64,000 bases of DNA from an uncultured Acetatifactor sp. (GTDB lineage Bacteria > Bacillota > Clostridia > Lachnospirales > Lachnospiraceae). The notes under the pieces were generated by a model. The model saw only the letters and a program-made list of their open reading frames with translations, was not told where the DNA came from and ran no database searches. Positions 1 to 6,901 of this stretch are shown piece by piece. Every line of letters starts with the position of its first letter. Positions within the stretch are counted from its first letter, which is position 1. Location of the stretch: assembly GCA_949840935.1 (NCBI GenBank), contig CATKXX010000006.1, forward strand, positions 1 to 64,000. Reading direction: 5' to 3'. The position numbers and the translations under genes were made by a program.

Positions 1-598
1 GCTCATACGAAATAGGCTTGACCTTGCCTGTTTCAGTGTCCGTTTCCTCCGCAAACAAATCCATATCGTCCTTTTTGTGCCTCATTACCACATACTGCAT
101 GGGATTGAATGTGATGTACTGTTTCGGGAACACCGCAAAACGGAAGGACTGTTGCAATACTGCGGAATAAGACCGTATATAGTCAATAGAATATCCCTTT
201 GAAACAAAGTCCTCAACTGTTCCGCCGAATGAGAGCAAATCCATAAACTGCTGTAAATGCCCCGAAGTGACCGTTTTGAGTTTCCGTCTGCTTACAGGGT
301 GCTGTTTTATGCGGTTAATCGCCTGAAGATAAGTACCGACCGTTCCATTGCTTAACGTGCCTGTCTTTAATTCTTCCTCCGCCCATGTATCAAGCAACTG
401 CCCAAGCGTGATATTGTCCGCTTTTGCTATGAATTTCTTGCTTTCATAGTCCTCCATTGCCTGCCTTAACAGCTTTTCCGTTTCGCTTTTGCTTTCCGTA
501 CCTGTAAATTCTTTTTGTACCAGATTTCCGCTTGCATCCTCCACATAGAAGCGGTAGTACCATTTTTTTCCTTTCTTCCGTACTGATCCCTTTGCCAT
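1..598 (-). CDS. int: Tyrosine recombinase (Tn916-type integrase), N-terminal part, cut by window edge
   Basis: The frame is open on the minus strand from an ATG at 598 to base 1, so about 199 N-terminal residues are seen and the catalytic C-terminal half lies outside the window. The start reads MAKGSVRKKGKKWYYRFYVE, the basic beta-sheet arm-site-binding opening typical of Tn916/ICE integrases. It is followed by a SAM-like core-binding domain (about residues 60-150, including a segment TLGQLLDTWAEEE). An integrase beside an XRE regulator, an excisionase-like gene and a relaxase indicates an integrative mobilizable element. The recombinase should excise and insert the element at att sites. The R-H-R-Y catalytic residues cannot be checked here. 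Confidence 0.85.
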   Translation of the reverse strand, partial: MAKGSVRKKGKKWYYRFYVEDASGNLVQKEFTGTESKSETEKLLRQAMEDYESKKFIAKADNITLGQLLDTWAEEELKTGTLSNGTVGTYLQAINRIKQHPVSRRKLKTVTSGHLQQFMDLLSFGGTVEDFVSKGYSIDYIRSYSAVLQQSFRFAVFPKQYITFNPMQYVVMRHKKDDMDLFAEETDTETGKVKPISYE

Positions 599-716
599 AA
601 TCGTTTCTCCTTTCAATGAACGCATTTCTGCGTATGTAATCCATTGAACAGATATGGCAGTCGGAACTGATAGAATGCTTTCTGATTATAAGGATAGCAT
701 AAAATCTGCTGTCCCG

Positions 717-1337
717 CTATACCGAATCGGAATCTTCCCTTGATAAAAGAACAGAAAGCCTTGAAGCGGCGGCATCAGAGTTTTTGGAGTAGAGCCTCAC
801 TATGTCGCCCATATCATTAAAGGCATTTACGGTGTGGGTAATCTCCCGCAGGAACATGATTTCATTATATTCCCTGTCCGATTCAAATCCCATTGTCTTT
901 GCAAGCTGTGCGCTTTCCTTGTTGCCCTTAAACTTCCTGCAGGCAAGTCGGAACGAATCCACAAACAGCTCATATTCCTGCAACATCAGCAGCAACAGGT
1001 CTTTTGAAAAGTCTGATTCGGTAACTTCCATGTCATAGGGCAGCTTTGAAAGAATGGAGGACATGGCATCACGGATTAACATTTCCTTTTTATCCGTAAT
1101 GTCAGATTCATATTCCTCTGTTTCGCCTTTCAGCCATTCTACGGAAACATGGAGTGCGTCTGCCAGACCGTCGAGGACAAGTTTTTTTGTATTGTCAATC
1201 GTTCCCGCCTCGTACCTCTGAATGGTGGATGCGGTGACACCCATTTTTTCAGCAACATAAGGCTGGTTGACGCCTAATTCCAGTCTCCGCTGTTTTGCCC
1301 TGACACCGATTACCCTGCGCAGTTCTTTGTCTTTCAT
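717..1337 (-). CDS. XRE-family transcriptional regulator of the mobile element
   Basis: A 206-residue protein. Residues about 5-70 form a Cro/C1 helix-turn-helix (NQPYVAEKMGVTASTIQRYE is the recognition region). The remaining 135 residues are mostly helical with no recognised enzymatic motif, and may sense a ligand or oligomerise. It is divergent from the excisionase-like gene, and the 174-bp gap carries inverted repeats that are good operator candidates, so it probably represses the element's excision genes and itself. A strong AGGAGG site precedes the ATG. The specific signal it responds to is unknown. Confidence 0.8.
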   Translation of the reverse strand: MKDKELRRVIGVRAKQRRLELGVNQPYVAEKMGVTASTIQRYEAGTIDNTKKLVLDGLADALHVSVEWLKGETEEYESDITDKKEMLIRDAMSSILSKLPYDMEVTESDFSKDLLLLMLQEYELFVDSFRLACRKFKGNKESAQLAKTMGFESDREYNEIMFLREITHTVNAFNDMGDIVRLYSKNSDAAASRLSVLLSREDSDSV

Positions 1338-1357
1338 GTTGGTTTTCCTCCTTTATC

Positions 1358-1381
1358 GGTATGGTTAGAGTATACCATACC
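1358..1381. promoter_or_regulatory. Candidate operator: inverted repeat GGTATGG-10-CCATACC
   Basis: A perfect 7-bp inverted repeat with a 10-bp spacer lies just upstream of the XRE regulator start. A partial copy of one arm (ACCATA) recurs near 1471-1476, close to the -10 of the divergent promoter. It is a likely binding site for the XRE protein. Confidence 0.55.
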
Positions 1382-1390
1382 AAAACCATT

Positions 1391-1404
1391 ATTGCAATAT
1401 GCAA
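1391..1404. promoter_or_regulatory. Left arm of a 14-bp inverted operator pair
   Basis: ATTGCAATATGCAA here is the exact reverse complement of the sequence at 1480-1493. The two copies flank the divergent promoter, one on each side, which would allow cooperative or looped repression of the excisionase-like gene and the XRE regulator. Confidence 0.5.
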
Positions 1405-1435
1405 GTTAAAAATAATTTTTAAAATTACATAACGC

Positions 1436-1464
1436 TTGACAAGGAAATATAAATGATGTATAGT
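1436..1464 (+). promoter_or_regulatory. Sigma-A promoter for the excisionase-like gene
   Basis: TTGACA (1436-1441), a 17-bp spacer and TATAGT (1459-1464), an almost consensus housekeeping promoter reading rightward. Its downstream edge runs into the second operator arm at 1480-1493, so a bound repressor would block it. Confidence 0.7.
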
Positions 1465-1479
1465 AAGCATACCATAAAA

Positions 1480-1493
1480 TTGCATATTGCAAT
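1480..1493. promoter_or_regulatory. Right arm of the 14-bp inverted operator pair
   Basis: TTGCATATTGCAAT, exact reverse complement of 1391-1404. It sits just after the -10 box and about 20 bp before the excisionase-like start codon. Confidence 0.5.
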
Positions 1494-1511
1494 TCGAGAG
1501 GAGGAGAATGA

Positions 1512-1742
1512 ATGACAGAAATGAAGATTGCCCTTTCCATTGAGGAGGCGGCAGACTACACAGGCATTGGTCGGAACACACTGAGAAAGCTGGTGGAATG
1601 GGATAAACTCCCTGTACTGAAAGTGGGGAGAAAGGTACTTATCAAAAAGGATATTCTGGAACTGTTTATGACTGTCAATGAGGGGAGGGATTTGAGGGAC
1701 AGGGGCAACGTCAAAGCTGTTACAAGAAAGACGGCGGTATAA
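1512..1742 (+). CDS. Excisionase-like helix-turn-helix protein
   Basis: A 76-residue protein with a MerR/excisionase-type winged helix (HTH_17). The segment LSIEEAADYTGIGRNTLRKL gives the helix-turn-helix, and LPVLKVGRKVLIKKDIL the wing. This is the layout of Tn916 Xis and similar directionality factors, which bend DNA at the element ends to favour excision. A GAGGAGGA site precedes the ATG at 1512. It is the first gene rightward from the regulated promoter. A role as a plain DNA-binding regulator of the mobilization genes is also possible. Confidence 0.75.
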   Translation: MTEMKIALSIEEAADYTGIGRNTLRKLVEWDKLPVLKVGRKVLIKKDILELFMTVNEGRDLRDRGNVKAVTRKTAV

Positions 1743-1763
1743 AAGTCGGGCGCACAGTTGCGG

Positions 1764-1911
1764 TGAACTTAAAAAATGCAATCATTTTTGGAAAATGAAC
1801 TCAAAAAATGCAGTCACTTTTGAAGAATGAACTTAAAAAGTAAGTTCACTGAAAAAACTGTGATATATGTTCCATCAAAAATGAACTTAAAAAGTGCAAT
1901 CATTTTGAAGA
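1764..1911. repeat. Four direct repeats upstream of the mobilization gene
   Basis: Four copies of a unit beginning TGAACTTAAAAA begin at 1764, 1796, 1828 and 1882. The first two and the fourth continue as TGCAATCATTTT-like sequence; the third diverges after the first 13 bases. Spacing is 32, 32 and 54 bp, so the first three lie on the same helical face. Iteron-like arrays of this kind bind replication or relaxosome proteins. They lie between the excisionase-like gene and the oriT-like hairpins. Confidence 0.65.
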
Positions 1912-2090
1912 AAATCAGTTGACCGCCGGAAACAGCAGAAATATAATTCAGCATAACCCGTATATTGGGTACAGATAAGGATAACAGGGACGGGCAGAAA
2001 TAAAAGGATTGCCAATAAAATAAGCATAAAACAGCCGGAAAACTGTTTCCAATATGCTGAAAGCACATTTCACTGGATACCCTCGGAGAG

Positions 2091-2158
2091 CCCCCGCAGT
2101 ATTGGCTTGCCAATACTGCTAGGGGGTTATCATCTATGGCAGAGCCAAGATGATAACC
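2091..2158. promoter_or_regulatory. oriT: Candidate oriT: two perfect hairpins before the relaxase
   Basis: First hairpin: CAGTATTGGC-TT-GCCAATACTG, flanked by CCCCC on one side and GGGGG on the other (2091-2126). Second, nested hairpin: GGTTATCATCT (2125-2135) pairs with AGATGATAACC (2148-2158), enclosing TGGC-AGA-GCCA. The pair lies 33 bp before the relaxase start. MobV relaxases nick at such inverted repeats directly upstream of their own gene. The nick site itself is not identified, and the hairpins might instead act on transcription. Confidence 0.55.
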
Positions 2159-2191
2159 GCACTGCTTCAACATGAAATCAGGGAGGAAAGC

Positions 2192-3472
2192 ATGGGAGAA
2201 ATTTCTTTCAGCAACCACATCAGCAATAAGAAAAGCGCAATCAACAGCAAAACAAAACTCGCCGGAGTTGCAAAACACAATCTGAGGAAATACCATTCGC
2301 AGGATTACAGCAGGGATAATATCACACTTCTTTATGGGACAACCAATCTCATGCAGGACGTGAAAAATGTATACCGCAAAGAATTTGATGCCGCCCTGCA
2401 TGAATACAATGCAAAGCAGACAAGACCGGAAAGACGGATTGGTGATTATTTTGAGCATGTGTCCGAAACGGAACAGGACATGGCAGTGGAAGTCATCATA
2501 CAATGCGGGGATAAGAAATTTTGGGAGCAGAACAGCGGTGACAAAATATTTATGAAACAGGTCTATAAGCAGCTCCTTTTGAAGTTGCAGGAGTATCTGC
2601 CGGATTTTAAGATTGCAAATGCGGTAGTCCATTTTGATGAGGCAAGCCCGCATATGCATGTTGTAGGTGTTCCGGTAGGGAGAGGGTTTAAGCGTGGCTT
2701 GTCAACAAAAGTGTCAAAGCGATCCGTATTCACGCCCCAAGTCCTGTCAGAAGTCTTGCAGGATAAAATGCGGGCAGACGCCAACTACTATATGAAAGCC
2801 ATCTTCCAGCAGGAAGTACGGGAAAAGAAAAAGGGAAAAAACCATGACCTGACGGTTGCGGAATACAAGGTTGCAAAAGAGGAAGAAAAGATTGAAAAAC
2901 TGTCAACGGATAAAATTGGATTGGAGGCTGACATTCTCGTCCTGAACCATGAGAAATCCACTACACAGAAAAAATTAGAGGAACTGGACGGGGAGATTGA
3001 AAGTTCCAATATCTTCCTAAAAGCACTAAGGCAGATAAAGCAGTTTATACAGTCATATCTTCCCTTTGCGCCGCTGATTGAGGAATTTGCGAACCATGTG
3101 GAGCGTGGGGCGGATATAGAGGCAGGAAACAGCTTTCGCGGCTTGCTAACCGCACTTGGGGAGCTGCTCAATTCATTTAAGGAAATCATAAAAGACGGGT
3201 TATGCTGGTTTCCCCGTCTTATGCGGTGGCAGACCTCAAAGGGCGAGGTTTCCCCTGTGTTTGAAGATTATAGGAATGAAGGGTACTGTTATCGGTTGAA
3301 ATCCTATATGGATATCCATACAAGGCAGGAATACCCAAAGGAACTAATACAGCCGGAAATCAAGCCGGAAAACCGCACAGGGACAATAGAGCAGTTAGCG
3401 CAGAACGTGGAGGCTGTCGAAAAGCAGGTACAGCTTATGGGTGTAAAAATGAACCGGAACCAAATGTATTAG
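2192..3472 (+). CDS. mob: MobV-family relaxase (Pre/Mob plasmid recombination enzyme)
   Basis: A 426-residue protein of the Pre/Mob family (PF01076), which nicks and covalently holds DNA at oriT for transfer by a helper conjugation machine. An N-terminal segment AKHNLRKYHSQDY matches the family's first motif. The metal-binding motif is clear: H147, D149-E150, then H154 and H156 in HFDEASPHMH. Residues about 225-290 are a charged coiled coil. The start is the ATG at 2192, behind GGGAGGAAAG, rather than an earlier in-frame codon at 2150. No conjugation ATPase or type IV genes are visible, so the element is mobilizable rather than self-transmissible as far as seen. Confidence 0.88.
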   Translation: MGEISFSNHISNKKSAINSKTKLAGVAKHNLRKYHSQDYSRDNITLLYGTTNLMQDVKNVYRKEFDAALHEYNAKQTRPERRIGDYFEHVSETEQDMAVEVIIQCGDKKFWEQNSGDKIFMKQVYKQLLLKLQEYLPDFKIANAVVHFDEASPHMHVVGVPVGRGFKRGLSTKVSKRSVFTPQVLSEVLQDKMRADANYYMKAIFQQEVREKKKGKNHDLTVAEYKVAKEEEKIEKLSTDKIGLEADILVLNHEKSTTQKKLEELDGEIESSNIFLKALRQIKQFIQSYLPFAPLIEEFANHVERGADIEAGNSFRGLLTALGELLNSFKEIIKDGLCWFPRLMRWQTSKGEVSPVFEDYRNEGYCYRLKSYMDIHTRQEYPKELIQPEIKPENRTGTIEQLAQNVEAVEKQVQLMGVKMNRNQMY

Positions 3473-3571
3473 ACTTAACCAATTATAAAGCAGTAGACTT
3501 AAAACTAAAATTTCTTGTAATGCGCAAAAGGACACTTTCATTCTTTGAAAATGTCCTTTTGGCATATACAA

Positions 3572-3868
3572 TTATTCAAATTCTTTTACTTCAGATGCAA
3601 GCCTTATTCCGTCCTGCAACCCCAATCTGTAAGCGGCTGCACCATATGCTGCGTCGCAATCGTTGGCAGCTGAAATCGCTTTGTCAACGATTGCACCCTG
3701 TTCTTTACTTAGCTCCGCATTATCCAGTCTGTCAAATGCCTTGTCCTGCCGTTTCAGCGTATATTGGTAGTCCTTGTTTTCCCTGACGGCTCTGTCTAAG
3801 GCTTTATGAGTCTTTACCCGCACAAGCAAGTCCAACAGGCTTCCCATTTTCTTTCCCATTTTCCCCAC
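3572..3868 (-). CDS. Small helical protein, resembles DUF6809 family
   Basis: About 98 residues, all-helical in appearance, ending GLQDGIRLASEVKEFE. This resembles the C-terminal helix of the small protein at 4642-4923, and both look like the family annotated DUF6809 that is common on Lachnospiraceae mobile elements. Its function is unknown. The start is taken as GTG at 3868 behind AAGGAG; an ATG three codons later is possible. The gene lies 11 bp downstream of the 3880-4587 gene, so they are probably one leftward operon. Family assignment is from memory of the pattern, not a search. Confidence 0.55.
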   Translation of the reverse strand: MGKMGKKMGSLLDLLVRVKTHKALDRAVRENKDYQYTLKRQDKAFDRLDNAELSKEQGAIVDKAISAANDCDAAYGAAAYRLGLQDGIRLASEVKEFE

Positions 3869-3879
3869 GCTTTTACTCC

Positions 3880-4587
3880 TTATAAGTCTTTCAGTACATC
3901 TTCCAGTTCTTTCGGGTGGTTCGCCCATGCCTGCGCTTCTTCGTGTGGCACTCCTGCCTTTGCCAATGCCATATAGAGAATGACTTTGAAATAAAGTTCC
4001 GGCTGTGTGTCATAAAGCCATTCAAAGTATTCTTTGAGTTCATCAAGGGATATTCCTATATCGGGCTTGTCTGCCGCCTTTCCCTCTCGTCGGTCTGCTT
4101 CTGATCCGCAAAGTTTCTCGCGCACCTGCTCCCAGTCAAAATGTTCCCAATCCCTGCTCCATACCTTTGTTGTTTTCACAAATTCCTCACTCCATAAGTC
4201 CGGCTTGCATTTCTCCAATATGCCCTCAATGCCTGTCTTTTCCGCAAAGCTGAGCCGCATATCTAAAAGTTCTTTCCGCTTTTCTTCCGGCAGGCATTTC
4301 AGTATATCCGCATAGTCCATTTCCTCCATTGGCGTACCGCCCGCAATGTTAAGGAGCTGCGTATCCAGCCATTCTACCCAAAGCTCGTCAAACAAGCTCC
4401 TGCTATCATAAAATATATCGGCGTCGTCAAAGCCAAAAGGAAACTTGAAATACTGCAATTTTACAAAGCCGTATTTTCCGGCATTTAGGACAATCAAGTC
4501 CTTGTTTTCATAGAGTTCTGCAAAAGCGTCTGCCACTTTTTGGCAGTTTGTTTTTTCTTCGTCTGTGATATATCGTCTTTTATACAT
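3880..4587 (-). CDS. Hypothetical protein of the mobile element
   Basis: A 235-residue soluble, acidic protein that I do not recognise. Its C-terminal part contains ISLDELKEYFEWLYDTQPE and a helical end. There is no signal peptide, membrane segment or catalytic motif. The start is set at the ATG at 4587 behind AAAGGAG; a GTG two codons earlier would overlap the ribosome binding site. It belongs to a leftward group of small orphan genes (3572-5239) and is probably cargo of the integrative element. Confidence 0.5.
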   Translation of the reverse strand: MYKRRYITDEEKTNCQKVADAFAELYENKDLIVLNAGKYGFVKLQYFKFPFGFDDADIFYDSRSLFDELWVEWLDTQLLNIAGGTPMEEMDYADILKCLPEEKRKELLDMRLSFAEKTGIEGILEKCKPDLWSEEFVKTTKVWSRDWEHFDWEQVREKLCGSEADRREGKAADKPDIGISLDELKEYFEWLYDTQPELYFKVILYMALAKAGVPHEEAQAWANHPKELEDVLKDL

Positions 4588-4641
4588 AGCCACTCCTTTA
4601 TCTGATTATCTGCTGTCATGATGTTTTGCCATATATCCAGC

Positions 4642-4923
4642 TTAAAGAAATGTGTCACGCTCTGTGAAGATTTCTGCTGTTATCAGAACGCCGAGCCGGA
4701 AGCCACGCTCAAATTTTCTCTGTTCGTCATAACAGCTTTCCTCAAAGAGCGTGTCAACTAATTCCGTCAAGATATTTTTTTCTTCATCATTCAGTTTTTC
4801 GGCTAACTTTTCTTGGAGTTCGCTCCCTTTGTCACAAAGTTGCTGATGTTCGGGGCTTCGCCCTTCCGTTCCGCTGTCCACACGAAGCTGGTCGGTTAAA
4901 AACGCTTCCAAAATCTTTCCCAT
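4642..4923 (-). CDS. Small DUF6809-like protein
   Basis: A 93-residue helical protein. It shows the pattern I associate with DUF6809: an acidic N-terminus, a central helix with LNDEEKNILTELVDTLFEE, and a final RGFRLGVLITAEIF segment. Function is unknown. An in-frame upstream extension exists but has no Shine-Dalgarno, so the start is the ATG at 4923 with a GAAAGGA site. It is the middle gene of a leftward set starting with the ribbon-helix-helix gene, and is distantly similar to the 3572-3868 product. Confidence 0.55.
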   Translation of the reverse strand: MGKILEAFLTDQLRVDSGTEGRSPEHQQLCDKGSELQEKLAEKLNDEEKNILTELVDTLFEESCYDEQRKFERGFRLGVLITAEIFTERDTFL

Positions 4924-5065
4924 TCTGTTTATCTGTCCTTTCGATTTCGTCCACAAGCCGCTTGCAAGACAGAGCCGGACAGTGTATAATATTTGTGCGG
5001 CTCGCCTTGTGCGGGTGGCATAGGGGAAGTGGTGTAAATACGTTTGCCAACGGCACCACTTCCTT

Positions 5066-5239
5066 TTACTTTTTTGCATTGAGAGCCTTAATGCCGTCAC
5101 GCAATCCCTGTGGGCGTGATACGCCTGCCTGCTGACAGTATTTGTCTAACATTTGCAATTCATCTTCGGTCAGACGTACATCAACACGCATAGTCTTGGG
5201 ATTGTCTGTCGTTGGTCGCCCTCTATGCTTTTCTGGCAT
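5066..5239 (-). CDS. Ribbon-helix-helix (CopG-like) repressor
   Basis: A 57-residue protein. After a basic N-terminus (MPEKHRGRPTTDNPKTMR) comes the beta strand VDVRLTEDEL and two helices, the ribbon-helix-helix layout of plasmid and element copy or antitoxin repressors. The start is the ATG at 5239 with a strong GGAAGGAGGG. Its promoter carries two exact 13-bp direct repeats, an arrangement typical of RHH autorepression. It could alternatively be an antitoxin, but no adjacent toxin is seen. Confidence 0.7.
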   Translation of the reverse strand: MPEKHRGRPTTDNPKTMRVDVRLTEDELQMLDKYCQQAGVSRPQGLRDGIKALNAKK

Positions 5240-5268
5240 ACTTCCCTCCTTCCCTTGCCAACACAAAC

Positions 5269-5318
5269 AGTATAATATATTACCGCCAATAATTCAAGAA
5301 ATATTTTACCGCCAATAA
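5269..5318 (-). promoter_or_regulatory. Promoter and double operator of the RHH gene
   Basis: On the minus strand: TTGAAT (5297-5292), 17 bp, TATACT (5274-5269). Two identical 13-bp direct repeats, TTACCGCCAATAA on the plus strand at 5280-5292 and 5306-5318, are 26 bp apart. One fills the promoter spacer and the other sits upstream of the -35, so binding would block polymerase directly. Confidence 0.65.
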
Positions 5319-5353
5319 ATAATTTTATCTGATATATGACGCTGTAATTCTTA

Positions 5354-5386
5354 GAAAATAAAATGGGGGGTGTTATCGCTCCCCCA
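5354..5386 (-). terminator. Terminator of the leftward alpha-CTD-repeat gene
   Basis: On the minus strand a stem TGGGGG/CCCCCA (5386-5381 with 5369-5364) is followed by a T-rich tract (ATTTTATTTTC). It lies about 43 bp past the stop of the gene ending at 5429. Confidence 0.5.
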
Positions 5387-5428
5387 AATTGACAATTAGA
5401 TATGTGCTTAGATATATTGTAAAAACAC

Positions 5429-6202
5429 TTATGATTGTATGCTTGGCAATAAGGTCATTATAGTTTCCGACAATTTAGGAAATGCAGAGCATATTTCTTT
5501 AAGCCGTTCCTCATTGCAATCCAATAACTGTGACATTGTGGTAAGGTCATATTCTCTCCACATTAAAGCGGAGTTTTTCTGCGATAAAACCTCAAATAAA
5601 TACTTATCTTCCCAATCATCAAACACAACTCCATTTTTCTTTAATGTATAGTACGTTTTCATATTTAGGGCATAATTATGTCCACATATGATGTATAAAT
5701 CATGGGCTGTTTTGTTTTTAAGGTCATCTATGCTGAATATAGCGTTCTTAAAAAACATGGTATGCAACGCTGCAGGAAAATGACAATCACTAAATGCCTC
5801 TTTGATAGAAACTAATGAGCGTATCTGGATACCGTATTTTTCACATATACTGTCAAGTTCCGGCATTGTGCTTTCGCCCATATTACGGAACTTCAGTATT
5901 TCCTCTCTGGGATGTATTGATAACTGTGAGAGGTATAGTATGTTATTTCGTATAAGGACATTTTGCAGCCGCTTTGACATGGAAATATTATTTACAGATA
6001 TTTCATTTTCCGGTGGGTACAGGTATCCTAATGCGTTCAGTTCATCAGCAATGGCAAGTACATTACAATTTTTGGGACATCTATTTGCAAATGTCAGATA
6101 ATTGAGCCCTTCAAGGTCTGAAACCTTGGTGATATGTAAATACCATGACAGGGCTGTTTTGACTTCAGGAGAAAGGTTTAAGTCTTTAATATATGTTTCC
6201 AT
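5429..6202 (-). CDS. Protein of tandem RNA polymerase alpha-CTD-like repeats (copy A)
   Basis: A 257-residue protein. Residues about 72-130 closely follow the RNA polymerase alpha C-terminal domain, a helix-hairpin-helix fold: SMSKRLQNVLIRNNILYLSQ, then REEILKFRNMGESTMPEL. Similar but weaker units occur before it (LNLSPEVKTALSWYL...KVSDLEGL) and after it (FFKNAIFSIDDLKNKTAHDL), and possibly a fourth at the end, so the protein seems to be a string of such domains with no polymerase part. It may bind DNA or mimic alpha-CTD to recruit or block activators. The start is the ATG at 6202 behind GAGGTG. A full paralogue lies at 8361-9146 and a broken one between them. Confidence 0.65.
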   Translation of the reverse strand: METYIKDLNLSPEVKTALSWYLHITKVSDLEGLNYLTFANRCPKNCNVLAIADELNALGYLYPPENEISVNNISMSKRLQNVLIRNNILYLSQLSIHPREEILKFRNMGESTMPELDSICEKYGIQIRSLVSIKEAFSDCHFPAALHTMFFKNAIFSIDDLKNKTAHDLYIICGHNYALNMKTYYTLKKNGVVFDDWEDKYLFEVLSQKNSALMWREYDLTTMSQLLDCNEERLKEICSAFPKLSETIMTLLPSIQS

Positions 6203-6325
6203 ATCTCGCACCTCGTATTCATTGAACTACATCGGTTATGGTAAGGCATTTTTCCTTACATAATAAAGAAAAGCAGCTAAAATAGTGCAGATTGAAATGA
6301 TAAAAGATTGATTTAACTGCATAAA

Positions 6326-6420
6326 TCAGTGCATGTCCTTATCCATATGTGAATCTGCCAGTAATTTTTCTGTCAATGGTGACAATATAAACAATTCCGC
6401 AAAGATTATCAATATCCTTT
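6326..6420 (-). pseudogene. C-terminal remnant of a third alpha-CTD-repeat paralogue
   Basis: Read on the minus strand, this stretch encodes LTEKLLADSHMDKDMH and a stop at 6328-6326. It matches the end of the intact copy at 8361-9146 (LIEKLLADTHMDKDMD). The identity continues through the spacer into the start of copy A. The missing N-terminal end of the same gene is found at 8185-8237, so the two pieces now flank the DUF3883 gene. Confidence 0.7.
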
Positions 6421-6901
6421 GCAGAAAATGGACCATTTGAGCAGAAAACGGACATTAAAATAACTTTACCACACTTAATGGGTAAAGCTATGCAGAAAGT
6501 TGAGAAAGGTATATTACAACATTAGTTTTGAAATTTGGTGGTGTGTAACCCCCCGTGAGAGGGCTAATTTGATTTCCGTGAAATTTTTCAATTTAAACAC
6601 AACACCCTATTGCAGTAATTCTGAAATATGCCTATGTTGCATTTAATCTGACAGGCATTTTTCTTGGATATGTCCTAAAAACTATAGCGTGTTTTCTGTT
6701 CCTTTTATATCCGAAATATGGTATGATTTATTTAGATAAAGCGGAGTATGGAAAATAAAGTTCGTTTTATAGGGTGCGATGGGGTGTAAGACGGAATTAG
6801 CGGAGAAGTTTCTGGCGGTCGCTGATTTGGGGATGAATAGATGGGGAAATCAGTATTGCCAAAGCTGAATACACACGGCTATAGGTACGAGGAGGCAGGA
6901 T
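6421..6901. other. Intergenic region left of the DUF3883 gene
   Basis: About 480 bp without a convincing gene. It contains two 13-bp near-identical copies of GCAGAAAAYGGAC 20 bp apart (6421-6433 and 6441-6453) exactly where homology to the broken paralogue ends, which may mark the junction of the inserted segment. The ribosome binding site GAGGAGG of the DUF3883 gene is at the right end. No clear promoter was identified. Confidence 0.45.

Noticed and set aside
444..644. 66-codon frame at the integrase start
   Set aside because: The overlapping frame from 598 gives a clear integrase N-terminus; this one is a shadow.
1764..1911. CRISPR-like array
   Set aside because: Only four imperfect repeats, gaps of a few bases rather than spacers, and no cas genes.
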